NCBI GenBank assembly: GCA_946481355.1
Contig: CAMLNH010000072.1
Location: 1 to 9,852, forward strand
DNA from: an uncultured Curvibacter sp.
GTDB taxonomy: Bacteria; Pseudomonadota; Gammaproteobacteria; Burkholderiales; Burkholderiaceae
Length of the DNA: 9,852 bases
Direction of reading: 5' to 3'
Within the stretch, counting starts at the first letter, position 1, and each line of letters opens with the position of its first letter. Of the stretch, positions 7,184-9,852 are shown in pieces. Under the pieces are notes generated by a model. It was not told the origin of the DNA. It ran no database searches and saw nothing but the letters and a program-made list of their open reading frames with translations. Both the position numbers and the translations under genes were made by a program.

Positions 7184-7255
7184 GGGGTAGGTGTCCGGAA
7201 AGCAGGGGGGGAAGTTTTTTGAAGATAACCCAATTCCGTCGCGCACCCGGCGGTT

Positions 7256-7270
7256 GCGGAAAATTTCCGC
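7256..7270. promoter_or_regulatory. Perfect 15-base palindrome upstream of the YbaL-type gene
   Basis: GCGGAAA-A-TTTCCGC, two 7-base arms around one base, lies 73 bases upstream of the ATG at 7183 and 29 bases past the mrpG stop. Symmetry and AT-rich centre in otherwise GC-rich DNA suit a dimeric repressor or activator site; a short RNA hairpin is the alternative. No protein is assigned. Confidence 0.4.
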
Positions 7271-7277
7271 AGGCCCG

Positions 7278-7290
7278 GCCCGTGACGGGC
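7278..7290 (-). terminator. Short GC hairpin after mrpG
   Basis: GCCCG-TGA-CGGGC, a 5-bp stem with a 3-base loop, begins 8 bases downstream of the mrpG stop on the - strand. There is no T tract directly after it. It may mark the 3' end of the Mrp operon, weakly supported. Confidence 0.3.
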
Positions 7291-7298
7291 ACCGGGGC

Positions 7299-7640
7299 TC
7301 AGGGCTGCTGGTGATCCAGCGGCGGCGGCAGGTCGTCGCCGGCCAGGCGGCGGCGGAACAGCGCCGCGCGCGCCAGCACGATGGTGGTCACCGGCGCGGT
7401 GATGGACAGGATGATGATGATGAGCCAGACGTGCAGCGAGAGCTCGCCGGCGCGCACCGAGAAATGCACGATGGAGGCCAGCGTCACGATCCAGGCCGCC
7501 AGCGTGGAGGCCAGCGCGGGCGCATGCATGCGCGCAAAGAAGTCCGGCAGGCGCCACAGGCCCAGGGCCGCGGCCAGCACCACGGCGCCGCTGGCCAGCA
7601 GCAGCAACGCCACGAGGATTTCGCTCCAGGGCGCCATCAT
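7299..7640 (-). CDS. mrpG: Mrp/Mnh antiporter subunit G
   Basis: A 113-residue small membrane subunit of the multisubunit Na+(K+)/H+ antiporter (Mrp, also called Mnh, Sha or Pha). Three hydrophobic segments (about 8-28, 40-60 and 68-90), the GLWRLPDFFARMHAPALASTL motif and the ITAPVTTIVLARAAL motif are typical of MrpG. The ATG at 7640 overlaps the mrpF stop as ATGA and has GAGGTGA just upstream; a second ATG follows immediately at 7637 and cannot be excluded. It is the last gene of the D-E-F-G run and, by family precedent, of the whole operon. The subunit is required for complex assembly and activity rather than being a transporter on its own. Confidence 0.94.
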   Translation of the reverse strand: MMAPWSEILVALLLLASGAVVLAAALGLWRLPDFFARMHAPALASTLAAWIVTLASIVHFSVRAGELSLHVWLIIIILSITAPVTTIVLARAALFRRRLAGDDLPPPLDHQQP

Positions 7641-7915
7641 TCGGTCACCTCGCCGCGCAGCAAAAACTTGGCCATGGCCAGCGAGCCGACGAAGCCGAAC
7701 AGCACCATGAGGAAGGCGCCTTCGAAATACATGCTGCTGTCGTAACGGATGGCCAGCACGAGCATGATGAGCATGCCCACGATATAGAGGAAGTCCAGCG
7801 CGAGCACGCGGTCCTGGGCGCTGGGGCCGCGCAGCAGACGCATGAGGCCGATGCCCATGGCCACGGCATAGAGCCCCAGGGTGATGGTGATGGCCAGACT
7901 CAGCAGCGGACTCAT
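7637..7915 (-). CDS. mrpF: Mrp/Mnh antiporter subunit F
   Basis: A 92-residue small membrane subunit with three hydrophobic segments (about 4-25, 35-52 and 60-82). The family motif MRLLRGPSAQDRVLALD is followed by FLYIVGMLIMLVLAIRYDSSMYFEGAFLM, as expected for MrpF. The start is the ATG at 7915, which overlaps the mrpE stop as ATGA and has AAGGAG 8 bases upstream; the open frame extends to 8035, but the extra residues are an antisense-like, Arg/Pro-rich stretch within mrpE. It ends in an ATGA overlap with mrpG. In characterised complexes MrpF packs with E and G in the membrane and has been linked to cation or bile-salt export. Confidence 0.95.
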   Translation of the reverse strand: MSPLLSLAITITLGLYAVAMGIGLMRLLRGPSAQDRVLALDFLYIVGMLIMLVLAIRYDSSMYFEGAFLMVLFGFVGSLAMAKFLLRGEVTE

Positions 7916-8400
7916 TCGAGAATCTCCTTGAGCGGGTGTTCGTAGTCCGCCTTGTAGTGGGCGATGAAAGCAGCCTCGTCGGCCAGGTCGAAGACGTGCA
8001 GCAGCAGGCGGCTGCGGTCGGGCGCGAGCTCGCACCAGACCGTGCCCGGGATCACGGCCGTGATCATGGCCAGCGCGGCCAGGGCATGGTCGTTGCGCAA
8101 GTCCAGCGGCACCACGACGAAGCGGCCACGCGGCGGGGTGCGCCGCGCGCGCAGCACGCCGCGCGCCACCTCCACACCCGACAGCACCACGTCACGGCCC
8201 ACGCGCAGGATCAGGCGTGCCAGCAGCAGGGGCTGGCGCACGCGCGGACCGGCCGGGCGCAACGGTGCCGCCATCAAGGGCAGCAGCCAGGCCAGCAGCA
8301 GGCCCAGCAGCACCGTGCCTGCGCCCAGGCTGCGGCTGAGCATGAGCCAGAGCGCGAACAGGCCGGCCGAGAGCAGGGGCGCAGGGAGCCAGCGCTTCAT
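7912..8400 (-). CDS. mrpE: Mrp/Mnh antiporter subunit E
   Basis: A 162-residue membrane subunit. The N-terminal half holds two or three hydrophobic segments (about 8-45 and 57-70), including LFALWLMLSRS; the C-terminal half is a soluble cytoplasmic domain with the family's ALAMITAVIPGTVWCEL and LLLHVFDLADE motifs. The ATG at 8400 overlaps the mrpD stop as ATGA, with GGGAGGG 5 bases upstream; a longer open frame reaching 8694 lies within mrpD and is not used. MrpE is needed for full activity of the complex in other bacteria. Translational coupling through ATGA junctions on both sides suggests balanced production of the small subunits. Confidence 0.95.
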   Translation of the reverse strand: MKRWLPAPLLSAGLFALWLMLSRSLGAGTVLLGLLLAWLLPLMAAPLRPAGPRVRQPLLLARLILRVGRDVVLSGVEVARGVLRARRTPPRGRFVVVPLDLRNDHALAALAMITAVIPGTVWCELAPDRSRLLLHVFDLADEAAFIAHYKADYEHPLKEILE

Positions 8401-9852
8401 GGATGCCCTCCCGTCGCGGGCGAAGGCCGCGGGCGCACCGAGAACACGGCATAGGTGTAGGCCGCCGGGTTGTGCAGGGTGTAGGCGGTCTGACGCATGT
8501 AGTTCAGCGCCGCTTCGCCACGCAGCACCAGGACCAGGCCCGCCGCCAGCAGCAGGCCGATGGGCAGGGTCTCGACCACGCGCAGACGCGGCGCGGGCCG
8601 GGCCTGCGCCGTCCAGAAGTGGCGCACGCCGATGCGCAGCAGTGCCGTGGCCGCCATCAGGCCCGAGAGCAGCAGCAGCGCGAACAGCGTCCACGCCGCC
8701 GGGCGCTGCAGATCGAGCAGGGCCGTGAGCATGGCCAGCTTGGCCACGAAGCCGGAGAACGGCGGCAGCCCGCTGATGACCAGGCCGCAGACCGCGAAGG
8801 TGAGGCCCAGAAAGGCCAGGGCCGCCGGGATGGCGCGGCCGATCAGGGCCTCTTCATCGTCATCGAGGTTGGTGCCCGGCGGCGGCTCGGCCGTGAAGGC
8901 GCGCAGCGCATCGCGCCCGTCGTCCACCCCCTCGGGGCCGAGCTCGACCTGGCGCGCACGCTCCAGCAGTTCCACCAGCAGGAAGAGCGCCGCCGCGGCC
9001 AGCGTGGAGCTGGCCAGGTAGAACAGCGCAGCACTGGCCAGCACGGGCGCGCCGAAGCCGAAGGCCGCGATCAGGGTGCCCGAGGAGGCGATCACGCTGT
9101 AGGCCGCGAAGCGCCCGAGCTGCTGCGAGGCCAGCATGCCCACGGCGCCAAAGGCCAGCGTGAGCACGCCGCCCCAGACCAGGGCGCCGCTGCCGAAGAG
9201 GGCCGAGCCGCCAGCATCGGCCGGGAAGCACAGCGTCCACAGGCGCAGCACGGCGTAGACGCCGACCTTGGTGAGGATGGCGAAGAGAGCGGACACCGGG
9301 GCACTGGCCGCACCGTAGGCGCCGGGCAACCAGAAGTTCAGCGGCCACAGCGCGGCCTTGGCCAGGAAGGCAATGGCCAGGATGGCCGCGCCCGCGTGCA
9401 GCAGGCCGCGGTCGGCTGCGGGCACCAAGGGCAGCTTGGCCGCGATGTCGGCCATGTTGAGCGTGCCCGTCACACCATAAAGCACGGCCACGCCGATCAG
9501 GAAAAGCAGCGAGGCCACGAGGTTGACTGCGATGTAGTGCAGACCCGCACGCACCCGTGTAGCGCCGCCGCCATGCAGCAGCAGGCCATAGCTGGCCGCC
9601 AGCAGCACCTCGAAGAAGACGAAGAGGTTGAACAGGTCGGCCGTGAGGAAGGCGCCATAGAGACCCATGAGCTGCAGCTGGAACATCACATGGAAGTACA
9701 CGCCGGCCTGGTGCCAGCGCGCCAGCGCATAGAGCAGCGAGGCCAGCCCCACGCAGGCCGTGAGCACCAGCATCAGCGCCGAGAGCCGGTCCAGCACGAG
9801 CACGATGCCGAAGGGCACGGACCAGTTGCCCGGCAGATAGATGCCGAAGGCC
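8397..9852 (-). CDS. mrpD: Mrp/Mnh antiporter subunit D, N-terminus cut by window edge
   Basis: A large proton-translocating subunit related to complex I NuoN/NuoM, forming part of the multisubunit Na+(K+)/H+ antiporter. 484 residues are visible and the frame stays open to the right edge; the segment before the GTG at 9818 reads GIYLPGNWS, which joins the MrpD-typical PFGIVLVLDRLSALML, so the true start is outside the window. Visible motifs include FLTADLFNLFVFFEVLLAAS with the conserved membrane Glu, FWLPGAYGAASAPVSALFAILTK with the Lys in the channel region, and ISGLPPFSGFVAKLAML. An acidic cytoplasmic loop (DDDEEALIG) precedes the last segments. Subunits E, F and G follow with overlapping ends; by family gene order A, B and C should lie to the right. 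Confidence 0.96.
   Translation of the reverse strand, partial: AFGIYLPGNWSVPFGIVLVLDRLSALMLVLTACVGLASLLYALARWHQAGVYFHVMFQLQLMGLYGAFLTADLFNLFVFFEVLLAASYGLLLHGGGATRVRAGLHYIAVNLVASLLFLIGVAVLYGVTGTLNMADIAAKLPLVPAADRGLLHAGAAILAIAFLAKAALWPLNFWLPGAYGAASAPVSALFAILTKVGVYAVLRLWTLCFPADAGGSALFGSGALVWGGVLTLAFGAVGMLASQQLGRFAAYSVIASSGTLIAAFGFGAPVLASAALFYLASSTLAAAALFLLVELLERARQVELGPEGVDDGRDALRAFTAEPPPGTNLDDDEEALIGRAIPAALAFLGLTFAVCGLVISGLPPFSGFVAKLAMLTALLDLQRPAAWTLFALLLLSGLMAATALLRIGVRHFWTAQARPAPRLRVVETLPIGLLLAAGLVLVLRGEAALNYMRQTAYTLHNPAAYTYAVFSVRPRPSPATGGHP

Noticed and set aside
5417..7222. 601-codon open frame on the + strand opposite the YbaL-type gene
   Set aside because: Its product is His/Gln/Arg-rich without recognisable domains, and it is a mirror of the antiporter coding frame, which has clear family motifs along its whole length.

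Overview
The window is very GC-rich, densely coded DNA, with almost no gaps and several start/stop overlaps. It looks chromosomal. Protein sequences (Tgt tail, YbaL-type antiporter, Mrp subunits) and codon use suggest a betaproteobacterium, probably Burkholderiales and perhaps Comamonadaceae; this placement is inference from sequence style, not a database match. No RNA genes, insertion sequences, CRISPR arrays or phage genes were seen, and there is no gene-free stretch longer than about 120 bases.

Left part, + strand (1-2691). The window opens inside tgt (tRNA-guanine transglycosylase), of which the C-terminal part is present. After 86 bases holding two perfect GC hairpins comes a compact four-gene set: a secreted thioredoxin-fold protein with a WCPTC site, a CcdA/DsbD-type membrane thiol transporter, an ECF sigma factor and a 63-residue zinc-type (ZAS) anti-sigma factor whose start overlaps the sigma stop. 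Together they read as a periplasmic reductant supply line packaged with its own probable thiol-sensing transcription switch. This is the most interesting unit in the window.

Middle part, - strand (2720-5387). A PIG-L/LmbE-type deacetylase lies 7 bases downstream of a 624-residue membrane protein with one perfect EF-hand loop near its N-terminus and three membrane segments near its C-terminus. The pair looks cotranscribed. It converges on the anti-sigma gene at about 2692-2719. The function of the EF-hand protein is not known to me.

Right part, - strand (5462-9852). A YbaL/KefC-family cation:proton antiporter (membrane domain plus TrkA-N domain) follows the end of an Mrp/Mnh/Pha multisubunit Na+(K+)/H+ antiporter operon. 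Subunits G, F, E and most of D are inside the window; A, B and C would be expected beyond the right edge. D-E-F-G are joined by ATGA overlaps. The 115-base gap between mrpG and the YbaL gene carries a perfect 15-base palindrome and a short GC hairpin. The right half is therefore largely devoted to monovalent cation and pH homeostasis.
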